DNA of 64,000 bases from Comamonadaceae bacterium (GCA_015999985.1 JAECRA010000009.1:24236-88235); one strand, 5' to 3'; shown: positions 17,418 to 26,872, counted from the first letter of the stretch. Numbers and translations: made by a program. Notes: generated from the letters alone by a model not told the origin.

Positions 17418-19094
17418 CTAGGGTTTGTAGACTTCAACCGTTTGCATCATGCCCATTTCCTCATGGTTCATCATGTGGCAATGCAACATGAAGATGCCGG
17501 TAAAGTCCAGAAAGCGAGAACGGAACACCACTTCACCGCCTTTGCGCTCGACGATCACGGTGTCTCGCCATTGTGTTACAGCCAGTGGTTTTCCGTTGAC
17601 GGAGACAACTTCGAAGGGGTTGGTATGGATGTGAAAGACGTGGTCGTCATGTTCGTGCGTGTTGATGATCTTCCACTCTTCCACAGCGCCCAGCTTGACG
17701 CGATGGTCAATGCGGCGCGGGTCAAATTTCTTGCCGTCAATGAAGAACCCGAACTCTTGCCAATGGCCCGCGGCGTCTGCCTCTGGCGCTGTCGCAGAGA
17801 ACACCACGGTACGGGTGTTGGTGATTTCCGAAGCCTTGATGGACTCCAAGGGGGGCCGCGGCAACGCCCTGGGCAAGTTCATATTCATGGGTGCACCAGA
17901 CACCACCACCCGAGCCAGAGTGCCGGTGGGAGACGGATGCCCCTGATCGTAAGGTGCAGCATTTAACTCATAGGTGCCTGCCGCCCCTGCACGAACCAAG
18001 ACGTCGACTCGTTGGCCAGGCGCAATCAGGATCTGCCTGTGCGGCTCGACGGCCCCAAGCTGGATGCCGTCATAGGCCACTGCATGCAGGTCATGCTTGT
18101 CCAGTACGAGCAGCAGGTCGTCCTGATAGCCCGCATTGAGTATGCGCCAGCGTTGCACCTCGCCAGGGCGCATGGAAATCATGGGTCTTCTTTGCCCGTT
18201 CACAGCCAGGAAACGCGTCGCAGTTTCCGGGAACAAGGTTTCGAAGTTCTCGATCATGCCGTGGGCGTCATGCACCACTTGGGTCAGCACCAAAAGACGC
18301 TCTTTGGCAGCGGCAATCTCCGGGACATCTGCAAAATCCCCTTCCACCACAATGGCGCCCAGCATGCCACTCGACATCTGCACATCAGCACTTCCGTGGT
18401 GATGGGGGTGGTACCAATAGGTGCCTCTGGTGTGGTCCTGGGGAATCTTGATTTCGACGTTGTAGGTGTTGCCAGGTGCCATGGAGCGCATGACGTTGTC
18501 CGCAATGCCACTGGGGCTGACATGCGCACCGTGAAAGTGGAAATTGGTATTGTTGAATTGATGCGGCCGGCTCATGTCGGCGGGCATGGCGTCGCGGTTG
18601 GGCGGCAGATCATTGATCAGCTTGAGACGCAAGGTGTCGCCCGGCTTCACTCGCAGGGTAGGCCCAGGACTCGCGCCTTCATAAGAGCGTACATAAAGCC
18701 TGACGCCGCCCACATATCGGTAGGCATAGGCCATACGCAAGGTGGTATCGAGCACACCATTGACCGAGCGCCGGACTTCCGGCTCAAGCAGCGGCTGGTC
18801 CATGGCGGGTGCTCGTTTGTCTTGCACCATGCCGAGCGTAGGGGACATGTCCATATGACCATGGCCCATATGGCCCTGGGGGGCCTGTGGGGCGGGCTGC
18901 CCATGCATGGAATGATGCGAGTGGTCCGCGCCAGCAACCCTCCCGCTCAGCAAAAGCGCGCCAAGCCCGACGCCTCCATCAAACAACTGGCGCCGCGACA
19001 GCTTTTTCTTATTTTCGGCGGTGAGGATGCTATGGCTATCTTCCGGACCTTGCTGCACAGAGCTTCCCCTTAGTCGATCTATTTTTGGATGCAT
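17418..19094 (-). CDS. Tat-exported multicopper oxidase (CopA/laccase-like)
   Basis: Periplasmic copper enzyme, 558 residues from the ATG at 19094. A twin-arginine signal (KKLSRRQLFDGG) near residue 33 follows an unusually long N-terminal extension. A His/Met-rich linker (HMGHGHMDMSP) comes next. Copper ligand motifs in order: HFHGAHVSP, YWYHPHHHG, HVFHIHTNPF and LHCHMMNHEEMGM, giving all three copper types with Met as axial T1 ligand. It likely oxidises Cu(I) or phenolics; no copA/copB/cusF neighbour is present, so a copper-resistance role is inferred only from family. Confidence 0.93.
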   Translation of the reverse strand: MHPKIDRLRGSSVQQGPEDSHSILTAENKKKLSRRQLFDGGVGLGALLLSGRVAGADHSHHSMHGQPAPQAPQGHMGHGHMDMSPTLGMVQDKRAPAMDQPLLEPEVRRSVNGVLDTTLRMAYAYRYVGGVRLYVRSYEGASPGPTLRVKPGDTLRLKLINDLPPNRDAMPADMSRPHQFNNTNFHFHGAHVSPSGIADNVMRSMAPGNTYNVEIKIPQDHTRGTYWYHPHHHGSADVQMSSGMLGAIVVEGDFADVPEIAAAKERLLVLTQVVHDAHGMIENFETLFPETATRFLAVNGQRRPMISMRPGEVQRWRILNAGYQDDLLLVLDKHDLHAVAYDGIQLGAVEPHRQILIAPGQRVDVLVRAGAAGTYELNAAPYDQGHPSPTGTLARVVVSGAPMNMNLPRALPRPPLESIKASEITNTRTVVFSATAPEADAAGHWQEFGFFIDGKKFDPRRIDHRVKLGAVEEWKIINTHEHDDHVFHIHTNPFEVVSVNGKPLAVTQWRDTVIVERKGGEVVFRSRFLDFTGIFMLHCHMMNHEEMGMMQTVEVYKP

Positions 19095-19157
19095 CCGTTG
19101 ATGCAATAGATCAATTCTAAGTAAAAGTAACTACTGATTCAAATCTTATCAACGGGG

Positions 19158-20120
19158 TCATGGAGAGCCAAAAACCCCCTTCCACTTTTCAATTTCCTTG
19201 CGCATACGATCTTGAAAGGGTTCGGAACCCACTGGCATGGACTGACTACCCTGCGCGAACAGGCTCTTCATGCCTTCGCTCTTGAGTACCTTGGCAAGTG
19301 CATCCTCCAGCCGCTTGACGACTGAGGCCGGAGTGCCGCGAGGGACCACTACGCCAGAGATCGATCCCACGTCAAACTCCACGCCAAGCTGCTCGGCCAC
19401 GGTGGGTATTTTCGGCAGTCTCGGCACTCGTTGACTTGAAGTCACGCCAAGTGGGCGCATCTTGCCCGACTCGATGAATGGTCCAACCACCACTGTCTCG
19501 ACAGCGGTGCTCTCAACGCCGCCCGACAACAAACCATTGACGGCTTCTGCACCGCTCTTATAGGGCACATGCAGGAAAGTCGAGTCCGTGGCCTTCGCAA
19601 GCGAACTCATGACCTGGTGTATTGAAGTGCCCAGTCCGGAACTCGCAAAGGCAACACCTTCTTTTTGCTGTTTGGCCTTTGCCACCAGAGAACGCAGATC
19701 CTGAATAGGTGATTTCTCCGAAACCACCAATACAAGCGGAGTGTTGGCAATCATCGAGATATAGGTGAAGTCCTTGACAGCGTCGTAGCTGAGCGACTTG
19801 TTGATCAAAGGGTTCACCGCCACCATCCCGTTGGTGATGACCATCAACGTGTATCCATCGGCTTTCGCGCGCGCCACTGCGCTTGCGGCGATGTTTCCAC
19901 CAGCACCGGGCTTGTTATCCACCACCACTGGCTGACCGAGCTCCTCTTGAAGAAGCTTTGCAACCGTACGGGCGGTGACATCTGTAATGCCCCCCGCGCC
20001 GAAAGGGACGACCAAAGTCAGAGGCCGCGAAGGCCACCCCTCTGACGCGTAGGACGTACCCAGAAAGCTGATTGCCAGAAAGAGGCCGGCGAGCACCTTT
20101 TGGTACAAGACTCTGATCAT
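19158..20120 (-). CDS. Orphan TctC/Bug-family solute-binding protein
   Basis: 320 residues from the ATG at 20120, chosen because GGGGA lies 5 bases upstream; an ATG 12 bases earlier lacks this. Sec signal MIRVLYQKVLAGLFLAI. Family loops: VPFGAGGITDVTARTVA, VDNKPGAGGNIAASAVA and LHVPYKSGAEAVNGLLSGG. It is the last gene of the strand run that contains the enamidase and ABC importer, 268 bases after the cupin, with a strong dyad symmetry in between. It may supply a second uptake route for the same or a related compound. Confidence 0.92.
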   Translation of the reverse strand: MIRVLYQKVLAGLFLAISFLGTSYASEGWPSRPLTLVVPFGAGGITDVTARTVAKLLQEELGQPVVVDNKPGAGGNIAASAVARAKADGYTLMVITNGMVAVNPLINKSLSYDAVKDFTYISMIANTPLVLVVSEKSPIQDLRSLVAKAKQQKEGVAFASSGLGTSIHQVMSSLAKATDSTFLHVPYKSGAEAVNGLLSGGVESTAVETVVVGPFIESGKMRPLGVTSSQRVPRLPKIPTVAEQLGVEFDVGSISGVVVPRGTPASVVKRLEDALAKVLKSEGMKSLFAQGSQSMPVGSEPFQDRMRKEIEKWKGVFGSP

Positions 20121-20279
20121 GATTTTCCCCATCTAGATTGGAATAATTTTTTGCCGTTCTTGCTGCACATGAAGTGGCACTGCTTTTCTTACGACCGGCA
20201 TCACGGCCAATACCCCGGAACACAGTCAATGAACAGGGTTAGGTACCGGACTGCATCTGGACGTGAAGATGCCGGGGCG

Positions 20280-20311
20280 AAGCGCTTGTACAAGGCCTTG
20301 CACAAGCGCTT
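20280..20311. repeat. 32-base dyad symmetry upstream of tctC gene
   Basis: AAGCGCTTGT at the left pairs with ACAAGCGCTT at the right, and the core CAAGGCCTTG is itself palindromic; only one symmetric pair (20290/20301) is mismatched. Inside it lie two near-identical 10-base palindromes, CTTGTACAAG and CTTGCACAAG, whose centres are 12 bases apart. It lies about 160 bases before the Bug start and 78 after the cupin stop. TTGT...ACAA is a pattern used by FCD GntR regulators; hairpin function is also possible. Confidence 0.6.
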
Positions 20312-20388
20312 GCGCACAACCACCCTCTCTTGTGTGCCCGTCTCCATTGAATTGGCTCACAACGTCCAGAGCGCGGTCTATACACCCA

Positions 20389-20832
20389 TCAGTGCTCGAG
20401 GTCCGCAGCGGTTACGTCCTTGACTTCGCCCTTGATATTCATCCGGCCCTCGTACACCGGACGCCCACCAGTACTTGGGCCCTGATATTGAACGAAGAAC
20501 AAGGTGCCCCCAGTCTCCGTGGTCATGGCGTCCTCGTAGTGCGGATCGGCGTGATATACGACGGTGCCAGGACCATAGACCGTGCCGCCCATGTTGAACT
20601 CTCCATCAATCACGTACCAGACTTGCGAAAAGTCGTGCTTGTGGAGCCGAAAGCCGGCACCAGGCTCATAGTGCAGGAAACCCGCATTCGGTTCTGTCGG
20701 TCTCGCCGGATTGGTGTGAAACAGGAACTTCGTCTTGTTCTTGAAACGACCCATTTCCCACTCCATGGAATCGGGAGTGCGGTACTCGGGGGGGTTGTGC
20801 TTGCTGAGGTCAAGCTGAGCGTCATTGGACAT
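20389..20832 (-). CDS. Small cupin-domain protein
   Basis: Single-domain cupin, 147 residues. The ATG at 20832 is chosen because AAGGAG sits 6 bases upstream; another ATG 6 bases earlier overlaps that site. Motif 1 reads GAGFRLHKHDFSQVWYVIDGEF (two His, then Gln instead of the usual Glu) and motif 2 YGPGTVVYHADPHYED (His). Such proteins bind Fe, Mn or Ni and act as dioxygenases, isomerases or decarboxylases. It follows the enamidase gene by 34 bases, so it probably acts on an intermediate near that enzyme. Confidence 0.85.
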   Translation of the reverse strand: MSNDAQLDLSKHNPPEYRTPDSMEWEMGRFKNKTKFLFHTNPARPTEPNAGFLHYEPGAGFRLHKHDFSQVWYVIDGEFNMGGTVYGPGTVVYHADPHYEDAMTTETGGTLFFVQYQGPSTGGRPVYEGRMNIKGEVKDVTAADLEH

Positions 20833-20866
20833 TGCCATCTCCTTGGGAAAAGCGCCATCAGGCGAG

Positions 20867-22054
20867 TTACAAAACTTGGGGAATACGTGTAGCGGGCGGC
20901 GTGTTACGCGAGCGCCCACACCGGACTTGGCCATCGATCACCACCATGCCCACACCCGGCAAGTCGCCGGCGGCGATGCTTTCAAGCAAATTGGACTTGG
21001 AGGAATGCTGCGCGGTATCGAGAAACACAAAGTCGGCAGCCCGACCGGTTTCGATGAGGCCGCAGTTGAGATTTCGGATTCGAGCGGTGTTGCCGGTGGC
21101 AAAACAGATGGCCTGCTCCGCGGGTACTTCGCCAACACTGGAAAGCAGGGCCATCAACCGCAGAATCCCTGTGGGCTGCACGCCGGACCCCGCCGGAGAA
21201 TCCGTGCCGAGGATGACTCGGTCCAGTTGCTGCAGTTCCTTGGCCGTTCGCAGTGCAAACAGCGCAGCGAACTCGTTGCCGTTGTGAACAATCTCGATGG
21301 CCCTGCCACACCCCTCGCACAGACATCGAATCTGCCTGGTCGACAAGGCGGTGTGACCTCCGTTGATGTGCCCGATGATGTCCGCATCCGCTTCCAGCAC
21401 CATCTCGGCATCAACATATCCCGAGCCGGGTACGGAAGGGCCGCCGGTGTGGATGGTGGACTGAATCCCATACTTGCGCGACCACTCGACCATCTTTCGC
21501 GCTGTTGGCCCGTCTTTGACAGACCCCAAGCCGATCTCGCCGAGCAGGGTGACACCCGCCGCCGCCAATTCTTTGAAGTCTTCCTCGACCATGCCCTGCT
21601 CAATGACAGGAGCACCTGCGAGCAACTTCACGCCGCCCGGGCGACTGTTTGCGTAGGCGCGTTGGGCCGTGATGGCCAGTGCCTTGATACCCACGATATC
21701 GCGCGGCCTGCCCGGCAGATGTACCTCGCCAGCCGAGATCATCGAAGTGACGCCACCGTTCATGAACGACTCGATCCATCCAATCTGGTTCTGACGAGGC
21801 GTCCAATCGCCAAAAACCGGATGCACGTGGCTGTCGATCAATCCGGGAGCCAACGCGCAGCCATGGGCATCGATGACCATATCGGCCTGTTCCGCGTCGA
21901 GGTCGATTAACTTGCCAATTCCGGTAATCAATCCGTCTTGGCACAGGACGGCATCCGCATCCTTGATTGGGCTTTTCAAGTCACCCGTCAGCATGAGCCC
22001 GACGTTCTTGATGAGGAGGCTTCCCGTGGAAGTAAGTGAAGTTTGGTCGTGCAT
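20867..22054 (-). CDS. Enamidase-like cyclic amidohydrolase
   Basis: 395-residue metal-dependent amidohydrolase resembling enamidase of Eubacterium barkeri, which opens 6-oxo-1,4,5,6-tetrahydronicotinate in anaerobic nicotinate degradation. From memory of that protein the shared features are an SHVHP-type HxH pair (H76, H78), MISAGEVHLPGRP versus MISAGSPHFPGRP, bridging E173 (GEIGLG), H202 (IHTGG), H229 (GHINGG), D285 (GTDSPAG) and the tail SRNTPPA. All metal ligands appear present. It starts 5 bases after livF, in one operon with the ABC importer, so the imported compound is likely its substrate, a cyclic amide or lactam. The exact substrate is inference. Confidence 0.82.
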   Translation of the reverse strand: MHDQTSLTSTGSLLIKNVGLMLTGDLKSPIKDADAVLCQDGLITGIGKLIDLDAEQADMVIDAHGCALAPGLIDSHVHPVFGDWTPRQNQIGWIESFMNGGVTSMISAGEVHLPGRPRDIVGIKALAITAQRAYANSRPGGVKLLAGAPVIEQGMVEEDFKELAAAGVTLLGEIGLGSVKDGPTARKMVEWSRKYGIQSTIHTGGPSVPGSGYVDAEMVLEADADIIGHINGGHTALSTRQIRCLCEGCGRAIEIVHNGNEFAALFALRTAKELQQLDRVILGTDSPAGSGVQPTGILRLMALLSSVGEVPAEQAICFATGNTARIRNLNCGLIETGRAADFVFLDTAQHSSKSNLLESIAAGDLPGVGMVVIDGQVRCGRSRNTPPATRIPQVL

Positions 22055-22059
22055 ATTCT

Positions 22060-22776
22060 TCAGAGAGAGAGGTACTGGCTTCGGATGTGCTTGTCAGCGA
22101 TCAGCTCACGCATGTCACCGGAGAAACGAACCTGGCCACGCTCCAGTACATACGCACGGTCAGCGACCAGGCTGGCGAAATGAATGTTCTGCTCCGAAAG
22201 AAGCACGCAAAGGCCTTGACTCTTGAGCTGGTGGATCATGTGCGCCATCTGCTCGACGATGACCGGGGCCACACCCTCGGAAGGTTCATCGAGCATGACC
22301 AGATAAGGGTTGCCCATCAAGGTTCTCGCCACGGTGAGCATTTGCTGCTCACCGCCGCTCATCTGCCCCCCGGGGCGCTGTTGCATTCGTCCCAGGTTCG
22401 GAAACATGCGAAAGAGCTCTTCCGTGGTCCAGGTGCGCATCCCCTCACGAGCCGGTTGAACACCCACGGCCAGGTTTTCCATCACGGTCAGATCACTGAA
22501 GATGCGTCGCTCCTCTGGTACAAATCCCAGCCCGAGACGCGAGATTTGATGCGACTGCAGCTTGGAGACCTCTTGCCCCCGGAATACAACGGAGCCACTG
22601 CGCCTGCGCACCATGGCCATGATGCTTTTCATGGTGGTCGATTTGCCGGCTCCGTTGCGCCCCATGAGGGCCACCACCTCGCCTGCGTGGACCTGCAAGT
22701 CGATGTCGAAAAGAATCTGCGCCCGACCGTAGTAGGCATTCAGTGCTTTGACCTCCAAAAGGGTTTTCATCGTCAT
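22060..22776 (-). CDS. livF: Branched-chain-type ABC transporter ATPase (LivF-like)
   Basis: 238-residue cytosolic ATPase of a hydrophobic/branched-chain amino acid-type importer. Walker A GRNGAGKST near residue 40, signature MSGGEQQM near 138, Walker B YLVMLDEPSEGVAP and the EQN switch are present. The YGRAQILFDI start and GFVPEERRIF segment mark the LivF branch. Its ATG overlaps the livG stop (ATGA). The enamidase gene follows within 5 bases. Confidence 0.95.
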   Translation of the reverse strand: MTMKTLLEVKALNAYYGRAQILFDIDLQVHAGEVVALMGRNGAGKSTTMKSIMAMVRRRSGSVVFRGQEVSKLQSHQISRLGLGFVPEERRIFSDLTVMENLAVGVQPAREGMRTWTTEELFRMFPNLGRMQQRPGGQMSGGEQQMLTVARTLMGNPYLVMLDEPSEGVAPVIVEQMAHMIHQLKSQGLCVLLSEQNIHFASLVADRAYVLERGQVRFSGDMRELIADKHIRSQYLSL

Positions 22777-23552
22777 GCCGTGGCTCCCTCCAACTGTTCG
22801 TTGGTAAATGTCTTTCCGGTGCCGAAGTAAGCTTCTTGCACTCTCGGGTCAGCTCTGACAGCGTTGGGCTCCCCTTCTGCAATGAGCTTGCCGCGTGCGA
22901 GGACAATCATCCGGTCCGCGTATCCGAACACGACGTCCATGCTGTGCTCTGTAAACAGCGCGCCGATCCGCCGTTCAATCACCAGGCGCTTGGTCAACGC
23001 GATCAGTTCGCTGCGCTCCTTGGGTGCCATCCCGGCCGTTGGCTCGTCCATCAACAGCAGCTTGGGCTGATTGGAAAGAGCCACAGCCAACTCCACCCTT
23101 TTGACATCTCCATAGGCCAACACGCTGCAAGGCCTGTCCGCATGCTCATGCATACCTACCTGCTGCAACAGCGAAAGAGCGTCCTGCTGATGAGAATGCG
23201 ACATCGCTTGCCACGCAGCAAACACGCCAGAGCGGTATGAGTGAAGGGCCAGCTGCACGTTTTCCAGCACAGTCATTGAACCGAACGTCGCTGCGATCTG
23301 AAAGGTGCGCCCAACGCCGTGTTTCCAGACCTGTCTGGGAGATTTACCCACGACATCCACACCATCCAATATGACCTGGCCACTGTCAGGCTTGAGCTGA
23401 CCGTTGAGCATGTTGAAGCAGGTGGACTTTCCTGCTCCGTTGGGACCGATCAAGGCAAGCAGTTCACCTGCCTGCACATCAAAGGACACATCGCTCACCG
23501 CAGCCACCCCGGCAAAGCGCTTACTTATATGGCGTACTGAGAGCAAGCTCAT
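22773..23552 (-). CDS. livG: Branched-chain-type ABC transporter ATPase (LivG-like)
   Basis: 259 residues. Walker A GPNGAGKST, the FQIAATFGSMTVLENV segment typical of LivG, signature LAYGDVKRVELA, Walker B LLLMDEPTAGM, and the EHSMDVVF switch. The LivG-type insertion after Walker A is present. The signature motif reads AYGDVKR where LSYGxQR is usual, an Asp for Gln-like change. The start ATG at 23552 overlaps the permease stop (ATGA). Confidence 0.94.
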   Translation of the reverse strand: MSLLSVRHISKRFAGVAAVSDVSFDVQAGELLALIGPNGAGKSTCFNMLNGQLKPDSGQVILDGVDVVGKSPRQVWKHGVGRTFQIAATFGSMTVLENVQLALHSYRSGVFAAWQAMSHSHQQDALSLLQQVGMHEHADRPCSVLAYGDVKRVELAVALSNQPKLLLMDEPTAGMAPKERSELIALTKRLVIERRIGALFTEHSMDVVFGYADRMIVLARGKLIAEGEPNAVRADPRVQEAYFGTGKTFTNEQLEGATA

Positions 23553-25492
23553 ACCTTGGCCTCCATGGCGGGGACCGCATTCGCGACACTCATTTGCCGC
23601 GATCGGCGAGACGATTTCAACGAAGCGACCATGGCCTGAAGTGAGCCGACAATCCCGGCCGGGAACACAATGACCAAGGTCAAAATAATCAACCCGAGCA
23701 GCGCACGCCAATAGTCCGTACTGCGAGCCACAGTGTCTTGCAGCCAGACAAACACGGTCGCACCCACGATGGGCCCAGCGATGGTTTGAACGCCGCCGAG
23801 CAGCACCATGACCAAGCCGTCGATGGACTTCGCCACGTGAATGGCCTCGGGTGAGATGCTGCCTTTGGCAAAGGCAAATAGTGAACCAGCCAAACCACCG
23901 AATGCACCTGCAAGCACAAAGGCGGCCCACTGCACGCGCTTGCAATCGATGCCGATCGCTCCCGCCCGCAGCTCCGAGTCCCGCACCGCTCGCATGGCAA
24001 AGCCAAACGGAGAGAACAAGGCCCGGCGCATGTACCAAAGTCCAACCAGGACAAGCACGAGCGAGAAGTAGTAATACGCCGTGGTCGATCGCAGCCACTC
24101 CGGTGGCCGAAGACCAATCAAGCCATTGCTTCCGCCCGTCACGGCATCCCATTGGTAGACGATGGCCCATACCAGTTGCCCGAACGCCAGTGTCAGCATG
24201 GCCAGATAGACGCCAGATAGGCGAACACTGAACCAACCGAAAACAGCGGCCCCGACCGCCGCACCCAGGACACCCAAAGGTAGTGCGGTCATCATGTCCA
24301 GGCCTGCCGACTTCACGACTACCGCTGAGACGTAGGCGCTGAGTCCGAAATACGCTGCATGACCGAAAGAGTGCATGCCGCCCGGCCCCATGATGAAGTG
24401 CAGACTGGCCGCAAACAGTACGGCGATCAGCACGTCGACGCCCAAGACCATCAGGTACGGAAAACTGCGTTCCAACACAGGCAGCGCCAGCAAGACCACC
24501 GCTGCAAGAATGGCCACATGACGCGTGCGATCCGAGGCGGGACGCAAGACCGGTTCCTGAGCGACGGCCGCTGAGTTGGTACTGCTCGGACGTCCCAGCA
24601 ATCCAAAGGGGCGGAACACCAAAACAACCGCCATCACGACGAACTCCACAACCAGAGTGAACTTGAACACTGGCAGTGCGATACCGAACACAGTGATCGT
24701 GCCAAGCGCAATGCACAGTGCCTTCAGCTCGCAGATGATCAGCGCCGCAATGAATGCACCAGGAATGGACCCCATGCCACCAACGACCACCACAGCAAAC
24801 GCCGTACCGATGGAGTCCATATCAAGCGCCAGGTTGGCGGGCATGCGCGGACCTTGCAAAGCGCCGCCAAGGCCAGCCAACAAGCACCCCAGCGCGAACA
24901 CTGCGGTGAACAGGCGCCCCTGGTTAACGCCGAGTGCGCCCACCATCTCGCGATCCTGCGTGGCGGCTCGCACGAGCACGCCCCAACGAGTGCGTTTGAA
25001 CAGGAGCCATAGCGCACCCAATAGCAACGGACCCAGTACGATCATGACGATGTCGTAGGACGGAAAGAGCGTCCCGAGAATGGAGACGGATCCTTCCAGA
25101 CCTGCAGCTCGCGGAGCGAACAGCTCGTCCGCCCCCCAAAGCCACAGCGTGGCGTCCTTCATGATGAGCACGATAGCGAACGTGGCCAGCAGCTGGAACA
25201 GTTCCGGAGCGCTGTAGATTCGGCGCAGTACGGTCAACTCGACCGCCGCACCCAGAAGACCCACCAGTAGTGCTGCCAGGAGGGTACTCACCCAGAAGCC
25301 CAACGCACCACCTCCTATGGCGGTCACCAGGCTATAAGCCAGATAGATACCCACCATGAAGAACGAGCCATGTGCGAAGTTCACGATACGGGTGACACCA
25401 AAGATCAGTGACAGTCCCGACGCGATGAGAAACACCACTGATGCATCCGCCAGCCCATTGATCAGCTGGGGAATTAGGCTTTGCAAAGTCAT
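23549..25492 (-). CDS. livHM: Fused branched-chain-type ABC permease (LivH-LivM)
   Basis: 647 residues combine both permeases of the importer. Residues 1-290 are LivH-like (ASGLSLIFGVTRIVNFAHGSFFMVG; GGMGSIPGAFIAALI), and about 325-625 are LivM-like (MGPGGMHSFGHAAYFGLSAY; FGGLAGSLFAFAKGSISPE; LLGGVQTIAGPIVGA). A polar linker (SSTNSAAVAQEPVLRPASDRT, split here by position 300-325) joins them. About 16-18 membrane helices. Fusion of the two halves is known in proteobacteria. Starts 8 bases after livJ. Confidence 0.94.
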   Translation of the reverse strand: MTLQSLIPQLINGLADASVVFLIASGLSLIFGVTRIVNFAHGSFFMVGIYLAYSLVTAIGGGALGFWVSTLLAALLVGLLGAAVELTVLRRIYSAPELFQLLATFAIVLIMKDATLWLWGADELFAPRAAGLEGSVSILGTLFPSYDIVMIVLGPLLLGALWLLFKRTRWGVLVRAATQDREMVGALGVNQGRLFTAVFALGCLLAGLGGALQGPRMPANLALDMDSIGTAFAVVVVGGMGSIPGAFIAALIICELKALCIALGTITVFGIALPVFKFTLVVEFVVMAVVLVFRPFGLLGRPSSTNSAAVAQEPVLRPASDRTRHVAILAAVVLLALPVLERSFPYLMVLGVDVLIAVLFAASLHFIMGPGGMHSFGHAAYFGLSAYVSAVVVKSAGLDMMTALPLGVLGAAVGAAVFGWFSVRLSGVYLAMLTLAFGQLVWAIVYQWDAVTGGSNGLIGLRPPEWLRSTTAYYYFSLVLVLVGLWYMRRALFSPFGFAMRAVRDSELRAGAIGIDCKRVQWAAFVLAGAFGGLAGSLFAFAKGSISPEAIHVAKSIDGLVMVLLGGVQTIAGPIVGATVFVWLQDTVARSTDYWRALLGLIILTLVIVFPAGIVGSLQAMVASLKSSRRSRQMSVANAVPAMEAKV

Positions 25493-25500
25493 GGTTCAGC

Positions 25501-26700
25501 CTATTTCAGTGGTCGCAGCTTTGAAACTTCGCCGTCAGACGGCACGACCGTCGCGCCGTCCACATAGCGGTAGTCCACCATGTAGCCTTTACCGTCCTTG
25601 ACTGCCACTTTTCCGAGATAAGCACCCATGGTCGACTGGTTGTCCTGAGGACGAAAAACGACCGACCCCATAGGCGTTGGGACCTGCAGTCCCTTGAAGG
25701 CGCCGACGAGCGCTTCCGGTTCAGGCGAGCCGGCTTTGCGGAGACCTTGCGCGAGCGAGTGCAGCGTCGAGTAACCGACTAGCGAGCCCAACCTCGGATG
25801 GTCGTTGAACTTCTTCCTGTACGCCTCAACGAACTTCTTATTCTCTGGTGTGTCGATGGAATACCACGGGTAGCCTGTCACGATCCATCCTTTAGGCGCC
25901 TCCGCGCCGAGCGGATCCAGATACTCCGGGCGTCCGGTCAACATGGAATAGACCTGGACCGACTCGAACAGCTTCCGACTGTTGCCCTCTCGAACAAAGC
26001 GCCCCAAGTCAGCACCAAAGAGAACGTTGAAGATGGCGTCTGGCTTGGCATCAAGCAGCGCCTGGGCAATAGCCCCCGCATCAACCTTGCCGAGCGGTGG
26101 GGCCTGCTCTGCAACGAATTCCACGTCCGGCTGCTTACTCTTCAAAAGCTTTTTGAAGGTCGCCGCAGCCGACTGTCCGAGTTCGTAATTGGGGTAGACG
26201 AGCGCCCAGCGCTTCTTGTTGTGCTTGGCGGCTTCATCAGCCAGCATGGCTACCGACATGTAGGTGGACGGGCCCAGTCTGTGAACGTAGCGATTGCCTT
26301 CGGACCAGATAACCCGGTCAGTGCCAGGTTCTCCGAAAAGGTAGAACACCTGGCGGTTCTTGGCGAAGTCCGCCAGCGCAACAGCCACATTGGAAAGAAA
26401 GCCTCCAAAGTACAGGCGAACTCCTTCACGCGAGTACAACTCCTCTGCCACACGCACAGCGTCTCCGGGGTTTCCGTTGTCGTCGCGCGAGATGACTTCC
26501 AGCTTGCGACCAAGGACCCCACCGCTTGCATTGATCTCGTCCTGAGCCATTTGCCAACCACGCTTGTAGTGGTCGAGATAGGACGGGGTCACCTTGTAGC
26601 TATTGACCTCGCCGATCTTGATAACGCCCTGCGCATGGCATGTTCCAGCCACCGCCACCACAAGTGCGGGCAACCAGCGCCGCAAGAACATTTGGCTCAT
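25501..26700 (-). CDS. livJ: Periplasmic substrate-binding protein of Liv-type ABC importer
   Basis: 399-residue type I periplasmic binding protein. The ATG at 26700 is preceded by CAGGAGA and starts a Sec signal (MSQMFLRRWLPALVVAVAG, cleavage after CHAQ). Mature features: KIGEVNSYKVTPSYLDHYKRGW, EINASGGVLGRKLEV and DNGNPGDAVRVAEEL near residue 80, typical of the LivJ/AmiC fold. First gene of the importer-enamidase operon; two TGGATCCA palindromes lie upstream. Ligand unknown, expected to match the enamidase substrate rather than leucine. Confidence 0.94.
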   Translation of the reverse strand: MSQMFLRRWLPALVVAVAGTCHAQGVIKIGEVNSYKVTPSYLDHYKRGWQMAQDEINASGGVLGRKLEVISRDDNGNPGDAVRVAEELYSREGVRLYFGGFLSNVAVALADFAKNRQVFYLFGEPGTDRVIWSEGNRYVHRLGPSTYMSVAMLADEAAKHNKKRWALVYPNYELGQSAAATFKKLLKSKQPDVEFVAEQAPPLGKVDAGAIAQALLDAKPDAIFNVLFGADLGRFVREGNSRKLFESVQVYSMLTGRPEYLDPLGAEAPKGWIVTGYPWYSIDTPENKKFVEAYRKKFNDHPRLGSLVGYSTLHSLAQGLRKAGSPEPEALVGAFKGLQVPTPMGSVVFRPQDNQSTMGAYLGKVAVKDGKGYMVDYRYVDGATVVPSDGEVSKLRPLK

Positions 26701-26739
26701 TTCAAGTCTCCTGATAGGCTTGTACACAAAACATCTTTT

Positions 26740-26747
26740 TGGATCCA
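26740..26747. promoter_or_regulatory. TGGATCCA palindrome, candidate GntR operator 1
   Basis: TGGATCCA within an AT-rich stretch, 40 bases upstream of the livJ ATG, where it would overlap the promoter or leader. Same octamer as at 26854 and 28235. A half copy (CTGGAT) follows 7 bases later. Confidence 0.55.
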
Positions 26748-26843
26748 TAAACTGGATTTTTGCGTATTCTATGTACGAGTTCAGGTACAAAATATCGGGT
26801 TTTCCCTAGAAAAAGGCCATTATTTCAATTTTTTTCGCCTTTA

Positions 26844-26872
26844 ATCTATTTCCTGGATCCAGAAAAATAGAT
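26844..26872. promoter_or_regulatory. Nested palindrome with TGGATCCA, candidate GntR operator 2
   Basis: The inner decamer CTGGATCCAG is a perfect palindrome, and it is flanked by outer arms ATCTATTT and AAATAGAT, which are also inverted repeats. About 145-170 bases upstream of livJ. Candidate site for the GntR/FCD regulator encoded at 27458. Confidence 0.55.

Noticed and set aside
22773..24716. A 647-codon minus-strand frame covering livG plus 1.1 kb upstream
   Set aside because: Only the last 259 codons, from ATG 23552, are LivG. The upstream part is an out-of-frame reading of livHM, rich in Arg/Cys/Gly.
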